From: Plasmopara viticola | Lineage: Eukaryota > Oomycota > Peronosporomycetes > Peronosporales > Peronosporaceae | Direction: 5' to 3' | Assembly (NCBI GenBank): GCA_001695595.3 | Contig: MBPM02000005.1 | Span: 496,001 to 560,000, forward strand | Length of the DNA stretch: 64,000 bases | Part shown: one piece after another, positions 21,471 through 34,473 of the stretch | Layout: each line of letters starts with the position of its first letter | Numbering within the stretch: the stretch's first letter is position 1 | The notes under the pieces: generated by a model | Database searches by the model: none | What the model saw: the letters and a program-made list of their open reading frames with translations, nothing else | Told to the model about the DNA's origin: nothing | Made by a program: the position numbers and the translations under genes

Positions 21471-23419
21471 ACGTCCAGACAGTTTTGCAACGTCACATCA
21501 GGGGCGACCAGAAAAGCAAATTGAAGGTGCAAAATAACCATCTCTTAAAGTCAGCGTTCCGGGACTAAGTGTAAGTTTTATAATTTGCCTCATGCTGACT
21601 TTAATTGTGGGCCTTGCAACTCTTGCGACTTGAAAGATTCGGATTTTATCCTAAATTCCACAAGAAGTAAAAATATCAAGAGAAGGGATTTATGTGTCAA
21701 TTAAAGCAAGATTTCCGACACCGCTGGGGGAGTCAGCAAAATCCGCATTTTGGTAAATGCTTGAAGGTGCTTTGTCAGCCTAGATAACGAAATAATCTTG
21801 TTGGAGAAGAACCTTACACTTCTTCTATGTATAATTTTAAATGAAGGAGCCGCAAGTTGTAGCACAATCCAAGATTAATTTTTAGAGGAATGGGATATCC
21901 AAAATCGACGGTATAACATTAATTATTGCTACGCCGAACGACGAGGTCGGCCAGGTCACGTTCAAGACATAAAAGGTGAGGCCAAAAGCTCCAAGAACTC
22001 ATATGCAGAAACCGAGCCAACTTTTTTACCACGATGTGGTCGTACAAGCTGCTTAGATGATGCGCACCTGCTAAAAGAGCTTAAAACAATTGTAATCCAG
22101 AGCTGGGAAATACAGGATTTTACGCGAGTAACTGACAAGATTTAAAATTCTTATATAGGCAATAGCGAAGAGAAACTAAGGTCGCGAATCAATTTTACTC
22201 TGATCTAGAAATAATTCGTTCTACGATTTTGGAGCTATATTGACACCTTAGACTCCTGGTGATAATTTTGTCGGTCGAGACAAAAACCATGAGGTAGGAC
22301 GACCTGATCAAGTCGTTATTTCAATTTTTGCGTGTTTTGTTCGAGATAGAACTAGATGCATCTCAGCGTACTCAGATTTTACTCGTGGAATCGACTATAT
22401 TTAGCCAAAAAAGCAATTTTGTTTACAATTTTGTAGAACAAATTACAAGGCAGAGTTCGTTATAGAGCTCCATGTACGAGTCAGTGTTCTCGCCGGACAA
22501 ATCAATGATCTCCAAATGCCTCGAGCGAGTTTTGTTGTTATCATCCGTTGCAGTAGTAATGTGAGCTTGGGTAGATAGAATATAACGCATAGGAGCAGTG
22601 ATGTCTTTTTTGGCTTCACTTGTGGCGTCGTGATGGCGTGACGACATAGAATTATACGATTAAGCGCCACTTGTACCGTGCAGATTTTTTATGAACATTT
22701 TTAAGTAGATGCGACCTTATATGTTCAGCGGATTAGATTCTTTTCGTCAATAGCACCAAAATCTTCGCGATCGATAATGTGGCTACCGTAGTCATCGCCA
22801 CTATCAAAATTGCGGAGGCTGTTAAAAATTACCGTACCTATGAGTGCACGATCTTTATAATCAGTCTCTTGGTAAGCATTGTTTGAAAATGTTTTCGTAG
22901 TATGCAAATTTGCAAACATATCAGCTGGTCAATTTGTAATGTCAGCATTTCGATCTTCTGCATTTATTATGTCAGAGCTTTCAACTTCGCGCTTTGTATG
23001 TCAAATCTGATCTGGGCAATCTAGTGAGATGATTTATCGATATTCTGTTTTGTGATTTTCGTTTTCTTCTCCCAAATTTTCCATAATTGCAACCACGGAG
23101 TGCTTTGCGATGCATGGTGACTATTATATCCACTGGAGTTTGGAAACGAGTATGAGGTTTCTCTTAACAAAAAACGAAAGATTTTATGTCGACAGAGAGC
23201 CTACAAGCGCTTAGCCGTATGTGATACCTATTTGATCAGCAGCGTCACCGGAGATCCTGATGTCTATGACGCATCAATTTAAATGCGCACCCCTTTGTCG
23301 TTGTGTGACTTAGGGTAAAGTTCTAGTTTGCTTGTCTATACTTATTTCTTTTGCAATAGTCAAGCTTTGAAAAGAAACGGGGGCTTGCGCAAGACACATA
23401 TGGCTGAGTAGTATAACGC

Positions 23420-23700
23420 ACGTCTCGAAGCTGATACAATCTGTGACGTATCTGGTGCGCTGCCTGAATATTTCTAAGCGATTAAATACCCGTCCGCGTT
23501 CCCGCCGAGACGAAACAAGCCGACCTCAACAGCAGTACCAAGTCATGAGCCACTAAGTAAGTAAATTAACAGCGTACAAGGTGAGTGGTTTGGCAGCTCA
23601 CACGCAACTCTCTATAGTATATGTATCTGAGGTCTCGTTTGCGAGCAATACACTACCACAATAGTGCGCGTGCTCAGATCTCAATCTTGTCGCTCGATCA
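23420..23700. repeat. degenerate repeat joining the 14.1-kb and 21.4-kb segments, LTR-like
   Basis: Its left part matches 21385-21470 and its right part matches 14100-14320. It includes a 'gattaaatac' AT-rich box followed by a GC-rich stretch, which could be a promoter of an LTR. There is no coding sequence. Confidence 0.35.
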
Positions 23701-25485
23701 GACTTACCTTACACTGACGTGGTGAGCTGGGTACGTCGACGTTGCCAAACTAATGCGTGCTACTTGATTCTATCGCTTGATGGTTCCTCGTGGTTTGCCA
23801 CCCACCCGTGTAGCTATATTACCTACATCCAAAGAGCTTTATGAATCGTCGTTGGTAGTAAAAGTTACCAGCGAAGCCCTATTCCCCGGATTGAAAACGT
23901 CGTTAAGTCTACTTGCGAGGGGATATCTGTACTTCGTTACGATCTATATAAAATCCGAGTGAATGGCTGCCCAAGATACTATGAGGGATAGCCGCGCGCA
24001 CAAAAAGAATGAGAACATGACCTCCAGACTTAGCGAGCAAATTCGATAAGAATAGTGCAATGCAGAAGTAAATCGCATGTTGTAGAACAAAATCTTTTTT
24101 TTGGTAGTATTCGTTTGTGACGTTATAGCTTGGGCGTCAGCGATGCAATTCCAAACGTGCATCTTATTTAGTTCATGTGCCTTGACGATTAAGAAAGCTT
24201 GTATTTTTTTAAGAGTACTTATGCTTATGGAATAAACAAGTCGTTTTTAGAAGCAAACTCAACCTTGATTTGTGGTCTTATGAGTTGGATTGTTGCTAAA
24301 TCATTCGCCACGAGAGTTTTACTTTGAGCTCCTAGGTCATTTTTGAAGCCATTTGATTGCCATTTTTACATAGCCTGATAGCAATATTTTATGAGTATCC
24401 GTTGATGAATGCTGTCACGCCTAAGTGTATAGATAGCTATCTTCTATCTGACGTGATATTGCAAATTGCTCTAGTTCCAGCGCTTTAGCGACAAGTGCTG
24501 CACTCATTGAGCTCCCAGCAATGGCATTGTACTCGAAAGAATCGCATGACTACCTTAAATGATCATTTCTTGCACTATGTCATCGATGTAACTTTGTTAA
24601 CCTCTGTCGATCTATCTGGTGAAGACGAGGGCCTCGCTCAACTCTACTCCGGCTTCGCATTCTGGCATCTTTTTTGATGTGCAGTAAAATACGGGATCAA
24701 AGCCAATCACGCAAATAGTCGGCATTTTTATAGATAGAGTCAAACCGATTTCTTGTGCTGGACAGAGTTATTTTTGTGGCCTTGCAAAAATGGACCGTTT
24801 AGTAATTATAGAGGAAGGTGTAAAGCGCCGGTATCATCCGTGAGCCGTGATTTATCTTCTCAAGATTTCCAATCCTTAAATAAGTAAAATTGAGGAGTGG
24901 AGGGGAAAATTGGTGCACAAAGTAACAGCGTGTCGTACCACTGTTAATGAGAATCAACTTTATCCTTTGTGGTACTCTGGTCAAGTTGCCTAAGAAGTCC
25001 CTCCCCAGCAAAAGCTACACTGGTGTGATAGGCAATGTATGCGCTGGCCAATCACTCTTGTCCAAGAAGAATGTGCTGTGGTGCTTCAGACGTTATAAAT
25101 GTTCATCGTGATCGATCTTAAACTATTACGATCGCCTGAGAAGAAAGAAACAATCAAAAACACTGCCAACTCATAAGATGCATTAATATAGTTGATAAGA
25201 CCGCTTGTGTGGTAGAAAGTCGCAAAAAGCGCTGTAATTTGTTGATAAAGAGCAAAATAGCCTCAATGCTACCATGCATGCAATCGAATGTCCCATAAAT
25301 TTGACGCATACGCGTGGCCATTATAGAGTTGTTATTAGCCACTTTTCTAGCAATACAGCCAAACGTCTTTATGAAGAAAGAACAAAGACGAGTTAGCCAC
25401 GAGAATCAATAAACGCGCTTACAAAATCCACGTGATAAATTTGATGTGTCTTTCAATTCGGGTCAGGTGATTTTCTAAAACTGAA

Positions 25486-26197
25486 GGGAGCCGCTAAATT
25501 CCACCCAGTTTTCGCTAACTTCCACCCATTCTGCGATTATATAGAGCCCCTAACCCCCGATACACAACGGTGATTGGCTACAGTTGTCCAAAAATAAATC
25601 TAAGGACTGTAACCTCCAACGCAAATGTAGAAAAAATTGCGCATCGCATCGTCATCTCTTACTCAACGCCCACCAAAAAGTACCTTTTAACGTCAAGACA
25701 CTACAGCTTTTACGTCTTCACAATGAACTGCCTTTAAGATATTTCAGAGCGTACCTACATTGATATCTGTATCGACCTCTCCCGCGGTCAATCTTGGTGC
25801 ACTGGGTTCTGGTGCTGACTGGGAGAACTTTCACGTGGCCACCTGAGGTTACTGCGCAGCAGCTAGAGGAGCTGGAAGCATTGACGGAAGTGAACCACAA
25901 GTAATGTCGGTGGTGTCAAGGCACACGCTAACACAGTCTGGAGGCATTTTGGCATTGACGCATGCCTGCGTTAGAATACATGCTCCTAATAACCCTTATG
26001 AGTTTTTTCTCTCTAAGTGACTACAGCAGACTGTGCATTCAAGTTGACATGGGAAAAATGTGGATTCGAGCAAAGCTGCCTTTTGCATACTTTGTTACGA
26101 TAGAGGTATTTATAGCCAATCACCGTTGTGTATTGGGGTTAGGGGCTCTATATAATCGCGGAAGTTAGCGAACTCTGGGTGGAAGTTAGCGGCTCCC
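25486..26197. mobile_element. short non-autonomous TIR element (Mutator-like)
   Basis: Terminal inverted repeats 25486-25580 and 26113-26197 start GGGAGCCGCTAA, contain a 'cgctaacttcc' block repeated within the arm, and both run through 'gcgattatatagagccccta' and 'acaacggtgattggct'. The flanks aaactgaa (left) and aaaatgaa (right) fit an 8-bp target duplication with one mismatch. The GGGAGC ends and TSD length match the element at 17634, suggesting the same superfamily, although internal TIR sequence differs. The 712-bp body holds no transposase. A ~60-codon frame at 25718-25900 is unassigned. Confidence 0.8.
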
Positions 26198-29100
26198 AAA
26201 ATGAATAGGACGACCGTATTTAGTATCGAAATCTTTAGTTGTGACAATTATTTGCCTACTGCATAAACATTATCCCCTTGAGAACTTCGGCGATAAACCG
26301 AGTTGCATTTCTGTTTGCATAAATTACGTTGGAGCTATGTAAAGTTGAAGTCAAAATTTATGGCGTCGGGCGAGTACTAGAAATAGAGCGCAGGAAGAGA
26401 CCAGATACTCACCTCTTCTAACAAATACCAATTATAGTTTTACTGCATCTGTTGGTCCTAGGAAAGTCACTTAGTTTGATGCTTTAAGATGATCCTCTGT
26501 ACGAACAACAACGCACTTGCCTCTGGGTATACACGATGGGCTGAACATGCTTACTTTATGCAAGGGATGCTACCTAAGGACGTGAAGCAATCAAAAGTAT
26601 AAACGCCTGAAAGCTTTTTCAGTCAGAAGAACGCTTGGTGAAAAGCCAAAATAGTGAGGTGTATATCCCCCACCTAGCGGAATTTGCGCCGCTCTAAGGC
26701 ATCAGAAGGACAGTCCGTCCGATGCCTCGCTTGTTCCAACCATGTCATGTATGACGTACATATATGGCACGGGTTGATCGATGAACTACGTTCGTTTGCT
26801 TATAGCCACCATTAATCGCATGGGTACCATCAGATTCTGCTAACAACACGAATTGCTCCGGGAGTTCGTGATTTCTTGTATTTAGTGGCGTGGCTTCGTC
26901 TTCAATATCTTGGCTGAGCACCGACCATGCAATTTTAGCCATGGTTCATGTGCGTCTGTGCAAATTTTAGAAGATAGAATGTAATACTATTTACTGATTA
27001 TGTACTGCTACATACTTCAGACACTTGCTCTCGACAACATTTAGTGATCATCACAGATATACCTTTATTCAACTTATCGATGACAATCATTACATTCTAC
27101 CTAAAAAACGCTTTTTGTCTCCTGGCAAAGGTATGTTCACGACCCACCCCAAAACTCCGCTAAAAGCAACTATGGTAGCATTCAAGATCTTTGATAAGGA
27201 TGACTAGTTTGAAACAGATACCATGCATCGAATTGGCCGAGAATTGGTATCGAAAGAAAAAATAACGTTTCGATCAAGATATCGTTTCGGACCACGCAAG
27301 TGGCATACCGTGACTCAATGGCGACTATTCTTTCTTGCTCGTAGATACACCATACGCTGCCATCAAGAGATTTTTTTTAGCAGGAAGCGGCGTCAACGTA
27401 CTCGATAAAGCGTCTGCATGCGCTTAGCCATAATGTTTATCTTGGTTGATCCAGTTCATACTCGCTAAGTCAACGGACAGGATTGCCCAAATTAATTTCG
27501 AGGCATAGCGCGCGTAGAGCTAAAAGGTTAGCAGACTGGGACGCGAAAGCTCGAAATGTTAGCACTCCAAAAATACCAGACGCGCTGTTAGATGGTTGCA
27601 TACTTTCTGGAAGAGCTCAAGAGAATGCTGATCGAGAGCCTGATGATAAAGAGCTTGCACTCACAGATACGCACACCTTTGACAGTTCACGTGATACTAA
27701 TACTGGCGATGCCCACGGTGACCATATATCATTCGCAGATTTTTTAAAGTAAAATCAAAAGCGACATCGCTGCTTTTGTGCCTCGACCCTTTCGACACTG
27801 TAAGAGTTATATAAGGCCGACAAATACTTGGCGAGTAGCATCATTCTTTAATTTATTGATTTCACTAGAGATTATCGTCACAATCACGGACCACAAATGT
27901 TTACAAGAGATGACACCTACCAGGTTAAAGTGGGTATTACCTTCGTCTGATTTCGTCATTATACTGGTGCTCGAAGATGGGGGAACACACTTCTTTCATA
28001 TGCTTTCTAAATATGAGCCAAGCAAAAATATTTGGCAAAAGTACGCAAAGGCGTATTACGCGAACATTGTGACGAATTGTCATTCAAATCTTTTATAGAG
28101 GCTGTGGACGTTATTATGTAGTTTGTCCGATCTCGGCCTAAAACGCAACCTAATCAGATTTTAGAAATTGATCCGATCCACATGGTGGTGTGGTGGTCTC
28201 GACTTTGATTGTACAACGAGTCGCAGTAGCCAGTACAGCATCAAGGGGTAGCACGCCTCATTTTCAAATTAAAGCCAAAGGACTGTCGTGGCCTCAGCTT
28301 TCATACCAATAGAAGCAAAACCTTAGCAATCAATGTTCTTTTTCATTGTCCGGTGCCTATAACTCACGATTGATATAGCATCAAAGAACATCGTCCTACA
28401 AATCTACAGGGCTTCTACAAAGGATAATAAATGTGCTCTATTGGCAGTGTTTCACTGGCCGACTACGCTGTGGATATCTTAGTTGCTCGTCAGCGCACCT
28501 AGTATTTTTTCTGCTTGCACTTTAACAACTTAATGGCATAAGAGAGGAATGCGCGACTTACTGTTGGGTTCAGTGCTGAGCCTGCCTCCGCGTATAGTGC
28601 GCAAAAATTGGCTTGATCATTCCCGTGCATGATAATTTGGCTATGTAACGAGTCTTTCCTGTACTAGGGCAAAATGTAACTTTCCGTCACATGGAGCTTT
28701 CGAGAAATTGTGGCTCCCAACTCACGACAAGCTCAATATCGGTCTCGTCACACCAAGTCACACTAAGCATATCCATTTTTATATTTTATTCTTTGGATCC
28801 AGGAGTTATATTTTTACCAAAAATCAGTGCATCCTTGAACAGCGCGAACTGTGCGTTTAAATGTGCGAGCCTGAAGAGACAACTGTATTCGAAGACCTTA
28901 CTACGGCTAGGCAGATAAAACGCTTAACAAGTCTCGAATCTATCGGCAAGGTCTATGCTCTACGGCTTCGTTGGCATAATATGATAATTTTTCTCGGCCG
29001 AGGCGACCGTCGAGCGGGATACTGTGATCCTCATATTCGCTACGACACATCGTAAGGAACCGCTACATGTGTAATTTGCGCTGTAGTACAGAAAGTCGGC

Positions 29101-32100
29101 TCCATCGTAGGCCGAAGGTGCCCAGCTACAAGCCGCGCAACAATTTTTTGTTCGAGGGTTTCTGCCGACAAATCTTTGTCGAGCCATAATATGAGGTTCG
29201 CACAGTTCATCTCAAAGAAAAATTAACTCAAAGTTGGGCGCCTCTTAAGTGAATCAGCCAATCTTTTTTTTTCTAGCTTCTACTTCGCCTTGATGTTATA
29301 AACCGCTAAAATAGTAGAGCGACTAAGCCATTATTTTGAGAGCTGAGCGCGTTGTCCAACGACGCATGATCGGTATCGATCACGATTGACTAAACATTAA
29401 GCAGCTGAGCCTTTAGTCTGAGATGTGCATAATTATAGCCTTTCATAAATAAAAAGATTTTCCGGCAGCTCATGGTTGTCAATGCCTTTTTGTGAAGATT
29501 TATCAAGTACTTTATAATTGTTAGCTCTAGCTCTAATTTAGAAAAGGGGATTCTGTATTTTTAGACTATAGACTCTAGGATCCACCGGCCTGGATCTTGT
29601 CTCGGTAAGTATGTACATTTGATGACTCAAGTTGCACACGTGAGTCCGCACGTATGCGCACACAAGTAAGAAGTGCAAACTGTTTTTAGAGACTAAAGAA
29701 AAGAATGACTGTATAATATTGCTTTCGTAGTCGTATCATTCCTATTGCGGCAAAGAATAAATGAAATTTAGTAATTAAACGAGATTATTGTTTTTGTGAA
29801 CTGTTCCGTGATCTAGTGGACCGTCGAGACAGGTCGCTACTTTACAATAACGAATCGTATTGTACACACAGCTGCGGTAATACGGCGGACAAGTGCGCCA
29901 ATACGAGACCACGCTTTTTCATGTGGAGTTGAGGCGATGGAATATCTGTCATAGGACAACCAACGTTGTGAAAGGATAGAAAGGAAATGGCTGCATGTAC
30001 GAAGGAAAAGGTGAGGTGATTTGCAAAAGAAGTATACATAAGCTTTTACTTCTAAAATTGCTATCTTCACTCAAAGCTTTGAACGTCTTTGAAATCTCTA
30101 TAAAATGCCTATATATTAATTTTGAATATATTTTCGTTTACTGCTGACTCTCCTTATAAATGCTCGCGGCAAGCGCCCTTAGAGAATTAGCTCGAGTAGC
30201 CTATTAAGTTTGCCTGGTAGAGGTGATTACCAAGCATTCGTCAAGAGAGTTTTGCTGTAAAGTTGGCCGCCTATTTTTGATATTCCCCGAAGCAATTTGA
30301 CAACCAGCATATATACAGCCAGATTGCAGCAATTATAGCCTGAATGCTGCCGCGAGACCGAGACATATGAAAAGAACCTGTGATGGCGACATGCTAATCG
30401 ACATCGCTTTTAACGCTGGACTTACTGATGCTGCACTAATTCACCACTGGCTTTGTGAGTATGCTCATGCACCACTTGAATAAGAACTTGGTCTCGCGAC
30501 GCGTGAATAATGCGCCATACAACGCGTTTGAATAGGTCGCTCCTGCACATCCTTAACTGATTGCTACCAATGTTTTTTATTGGATCTGCTTTTATGCCTT
30601 GTGGATCCGAAAAGTGGAAGTAGATTTGCACAATAAAAATCGCTGATTAGCCCATGAAGCGAGTAGGCGACCCCAATTTAAACGTTAGCTTCATGCGTGT
30701 CAAGAACTAATCCAGCACTGTAATTGTAAAATGTATAGTAAGCTGATTGGTTACAAGCGCTCGTTGCTTGTCATCAAATATTGCAGCACCTTGCACCGAG
30801 GAGGCGTATGATAGTTTCCGCGAACGACTGCCTCGCCAAACAGGTCTTTAAAAGCGATTAGATCGGCATTATGCAACGACACGTTACATTTTATATCAAT
30901 TGGTTGCATGAGATAATAGATAAATGAGACAAGTACTCCTTGTCTTTCATACTTTTGGCTTCACGGCAACTGAATAGTAAACGAAGAAACTTTAAGCTGG
31001 GTTGGCCGTTCAAGAACGACCAAGCCAACCCTAAAAAAGATTGCTTCGGCATAGGTAACTCCACACAAACGCCGCACAACTACATGGATGCGCCGGTAAC
31101 AAGAGGTTCTTCGCACCTTGGGCGTGAGATAACTTTATTTAAGTCTTAAAAAGCTTATCCGGCAAAAACTCACTATAAAAAGCCATTCACTCCGTTGCGG
31201 CTAAACGTGCGGGCAATCAGCTCGTGTAGCCTTCCGAAGAACGCTTCTCATTTATCGAGTAAGGAGAAAGCACTTTTGCTGATCCTACAACCGCTACGCG
31301 CGTTCTGTTCGCACCAAAACAAATCCTCCTCATATAATTAATGCAGCATCAAAGATGCCGGTATTAGAGGAATTGCTACCATCACACTTTGAATTAAAAG
31401 CGACTTGTGGCTATTCCTCCGTGTGTTATGATACACATCGGACGACGTCTTCACATCCGACAGCTTAGGATATAGGCTACTCGAATCTTGGATAAGAAAC
31501 GATTTAAATCGAAGATGTAAGGGCTTTGACATATAGAATAGCCTGGTCCTGGAACTCAAGCTCTAAGCGCGACTACGTGGTCGTGCCCACCACACCACAA
31601 TGTGTGTCTTAAAGGCAGTGACGTATTACAAAGCACCTATTTCTTCTGAATTACGATCGTATCGGCCTTTCAGTTGGATAACCCGAGCCACTTAAGCGGG
31701 CGTCTCTTTTTTATGGTCTTCACGTTGACGTAGAGTCTCTGCATCACGTGCGTCGCGTACTCGAAGCTTCGGTGAGATTCGAGCTGGCGGTGGCCAATAA
31801 ACCAAAGTGGGGGTTGCGTATCGATCCCTTGATTTATTGCAATAAATTCTTAATCTCCTCGTCAATGACCAGCTGTGGTAGATTCACAACTGACAACGAG
31901 GCAAGGGTACATAGCACACCACAACAAGTTATACTACATGTGTTGTGATGTCGGCGAGGATAGATTTCTCTCTTTCTGCGCATTGTATATTAGCAAACTT
32001 GTCATTGCTGAGTGATAAATAGCTAAGAGATGGTGCGAGCAAGTAGCGACCATGACGTAATAACACAAGAAAAAACATTGGCTATGTATTGTGTAACTTT

Positions 32101-32128
32101 AGCTCCTTGTTCGTCTTTTGAGTACAAC
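26198..32128. other. gene-poor stretch upstream of the 3' end of effector B
   Basis: About 5.9 kb without a gene I can assign. Small frames at 26745-26942 (minus) and 27483-27752 (plus) have protein-like composition but no known domain. The last ~150 bases before 32129 are the 3' flank of effector B and resemble, on minus, the flanks of the other family members ('acaatacatagccaatgt', then 'tggtcgctacttgc'). Confidence 0.45.
27483..27752 (+). CDS. hypothetical acidic ORF, 89 codons
   Basis: The N-terminal third is basic (RHSARRAKRLADWDAKAR) and the remainder acidic and Asp/Thr-rich. No signal peptide or membrane segment and no recognised family. It could be a gag-type remnant or chance. Confidence 0.2.
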   Translation: MPKLISRHSARRAKRLADWDAKARNVSTPKIPDALLDGCILSGRAQENADREPDDKELALTDTHTFDSSRDTNTGDAHGDHISFADFLK

Positions 32129-33427
32129 CTACACGGTACTCACAATAAAATCCGCTTTTGAGAGACGAAATTTATGAAGAAACTTGATGTACGCTTGCCA
32201 AGTGACTGTGATCACTGGCGGGATTTCGCTCGGAATGTTGTATCGGTCTGGCATGATATCTGCAATGTGGTTTACCCGAGACGCCTTCCATTCCGCAAAT
32301 TGAAGTGTGAAATACCAAAGCGCCATGCCACTTCTTTCATCAAGTGGTGACTTCACAGCGGCAAGTAGCATTGTAAATAGTTCCGGCAGGTCGTAAATAG
32401 AATTGAGCGTTTTGCACAGCGACGTCGTGTGGTGAGGATATTGCTTATTAAATTCTTTTACATAATCCATCCAAAAATCCCGTGTCGACTCGTACGTGAA
32501 GAGCATTGTGAACTTTTCTTCATCTGTCTCGACAACTTTCAACATCAAAGACACGAATTGGCTCGGCAATGCCTTTTTAGACAGCCCAATCGACTTGAAC
32601 ACTTGCAAATACCGCGCGCTCTTGGAATGTTGAGCATTTTTCGGTATCATCGGCATCATGAGCAATTCGTCGAACTTAATAAACCCCCAGAGGCCATAAA
32701 CTTCAGTGCCAACAGGATTCTTTTTGTATATTGAATTGTACACACGCTGTAGATAGCGAGTCCAAGTAGCAAACCGCGGGCTCTCAAAAATGTTATTCGC
32801 CCACACTTCGTTGACTTGCAGCACAGAAAAAACTTGTTCCAATGTGTATCGTTCTCTGAGCCACAACAAAATCTGCACCTCCCGCAGTAATGCGATAAGT
32901 TTCTTCACTATAGGGCTCTCAACCGGCACAGCTAGTATCTCGGAAAATCGCCCGGCGCCATAATGGTCCGACATCACCTCAACAATGTACTTATGTGGAT
33001 TTATGTTGTGCTGAACGCAATATTTACTAGCATAAAAGGCCCATCTTTTCCAGGCGTGGGAGGTCAACAATGGCTCCGTTACATCGCGTACAAATGCTTC
33101 GTATATTTCCTCTGGCGTCGTCTTCTCTACCACCAACTTGTTCAAATCATTGCTCCATCCATTCAGAAAAGTACTATGAGTTTCGGCATCGTGTAGTAGA
33201 ACTTCTTTAAAAAATCGTGATACAGTCATTTTATGCGCTTGATTTGGCCCTGTCCTGTCTTCGTCGTTGCCACTCGCCCCTATTGCAGCAATGTCATCGC
33301 GATCAGATGGACGAGAGCGCTCTTCACGTGATGCGGCTGATTCGGAAGTCGTACTCGTCGAGTCTGTGAATGCTGTGGCTGCCATGATACCGGCCAGCAG
33401 TGCGGCGCATAAGTAGCGCAAGCGCAT
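32129..33427 (-). CDS. secreted LWY-module effector-like protein, copy B
   Basis: 432 residues, intronless and complete. MRLRYLCAALLAGIMAATAF is a signal peptide. A Ser/Thr-rich linker leads to SREERSR at about 33-39, a dEER-like patch, but there is no RXLR ahead of it. Four W-helices follow at Trp129 (WKRWAFYASKY), 222 (FATWTRYLQRV), 319 (DFWMDYVKEF) and 410 (TVTWQAYIKF), spaced 91-97 residues. WL..RYTLEQVFSVL before the second corresponds to the conserved L-helix of LWY units. Part of the same family as copies A and C and the pseudogene, and the only one on minus. The C-terminus (SKADFIVSTV) is a few residues longer than the xADFxM ending of A and C. A host target is not predictable from sequence. 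Confidence 0.85.
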   Translation of the reverse strand: MRLRYLCAALLAGIMAATAFTDSTSTTSESAASREERSRPSDRDDIAAIGASGNDEDRTGPNQAHKMTVSRFFKEVLLHDAETHSTFLNGWSNDLNKLVVEKTTPEEIYEAFVRDVTEPLLTSHAWKRWAFYASKYCVQHNINPHKYIVEVMSDHYGAGRFSEILAVPVESPIVKKLIALLREVQILLWLRERYTLEQVFSVLQVNEVWANNIFESPRFATWTRYLQRVYNSIYKKNPVGTEVYGLWGFIKFDELLMMPMIPKNAQHSKSARYLQVFKSIGLSKKALPSQFVSLMLKVVETDEEKFTMLFTYESTRDFWMDYVKEFNKQYPHHTTSLCKTLNSIYDLPELFTMLLAAVKSPLDERSGMALWYFTLQFAEWKASRVNHIADIMPDRYNIPSEIPPVITVTWQAYIKFLHKFRLSKADFIVSTV

Positions 33428-33488
33428 GGTTGGAGCTGATGAACGAGAAGTTTACACTGTCAATTTTGTTATAAAAGAGATTTTGACA

Positions 33489-33556
33489 TCCGCCGAACCC
33501 ACGCCAAACCCACGCTAAACCCACGCCAAACCCAAACCCACACCAGACCCAAGCTA
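33489..33556. repeat. imperfect short tandem repeat (ccacgccaaac type)
   Basis: Repeats of an 11-12 bp motif (cccacgccaaa, cccacgctaaa) lie 60-130 bp upstream of effector B. The overlapping minus-strand frame reads as low-complexity Gly/Trp/Phe and is not a gene. Confidence 0.8.
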
Positions 33557-34350
33557 ATCCACTATTATGGGTCATTAGGTACGAATCACCGTACAGGACT
33601 CGGGGTATTTTTTATCATAAAAGATAACGATAGGTTTGAAACTAATCGTGATTTCAATTTAACTTGTCAGCTTCGTCAAGGGCTACAAGCATTGGCAAAC
33701 CTTGCACGGGTCCATTGACCAGAGAAATGCAGTATCAAAGTTAATTAAGCACATTTGTCGAATACTGTATCGAAGTTTATTAAACACATGTAGATTACTG
33801 TCTAAGGATGGATGGGGATCCAGGAAGGGTGCACTGACAAGAAAAAGGCGGCAGGCAGCTGCAACGACCTGATGTGCCTTAGAGTCAGTTTGTGCACTTT
33901 ATTATAACGTGCTGATTATAAAAATGATTTTGCTGCAACGACAGATTCGGCTGTACCGCATTTAAACTCTCATACAATTATCAGTGGAAACTATAGGAGT
34001 GGCCCACTTAAGGGGATAGAGGGCAAAAAATGAACTTGTAACTATCGTGTTTGCAAAACGCGCTCAATTATACTCAATTTACGGTCGAATTACCAATTAA
34101 GAGGATAATGGTCGTTTGTCTCTCACAGCCAGGCACCATTGGGGGTCCAAACATCAAGCCCGACAAACAGAGAGAGTTCTTTCGGATTAGTAGATTTATC
34201 GCAATGTCGCTGTATGCTTATCTGATCTACGCTACGAGCTTGAGCTTTTTTGGGCATCCTTGTATTCGAAATAGGCCTAGAAATGAAATAATAAGGTTTT
34301 AGACGAGATGAAATTATTTCTTGTCCTTGGCGTGGAGAGGCAAGATCTGC

Positions 34351-34416
34351 TCTCGATCAGGCTATACTCAATACTGGCTCTCGATCAGGCTATACTCAAT
34401 ACCGGCTCTCGATCAA
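34351..34416. repeat. 28-bp direct tandem repeat, ~2.3 units
   Basis: tctcgatcaggctatactca recurs at 34351 and 34379, and a third partial unit starts at 34407. Non-coding. Confidence 0.9.
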
Positions 34417-34473
34417 TTAGTGGTGTAACGCTATACTAATATCCATGAGAAACAATTGCTCGTTTGCTAATGC

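Larger units (their letters stand above)
19263..25485. other. gene-poor stretch with repeat traces
   Basis: About 6.2 kb with no supported gene. Around 20180-20400 it resembles the effector 3' flanks ('tgcagagagagtcagcatta' recurs near 62921; 'tgcgacgttgcttcg' recurs near 50150), so the flank of effector A seems to continue here beyond the transposon. Segments at about 21385-21470 and 23420-23700 look like old dispersed repeats. Remaining ORFs are short and unrecognised. Confidence 0.45.
33428..34473. other. upstream region of effector B
   Basis: About 1 kb with the tandem repeats at 33489 and 34351 and otherwise no supported gene. An 83-codon frame at 34051-34302 is unassigned. The promoter of effector B should lie just above 33427. 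Confidence 0.4.

Noticed and set aside
33324..33575. 83-codon Gly/Trp/Phe-rich ORF
   Set aside because: Translation of a simple tandem repeat, partly antisense to or out of frame with effector B.
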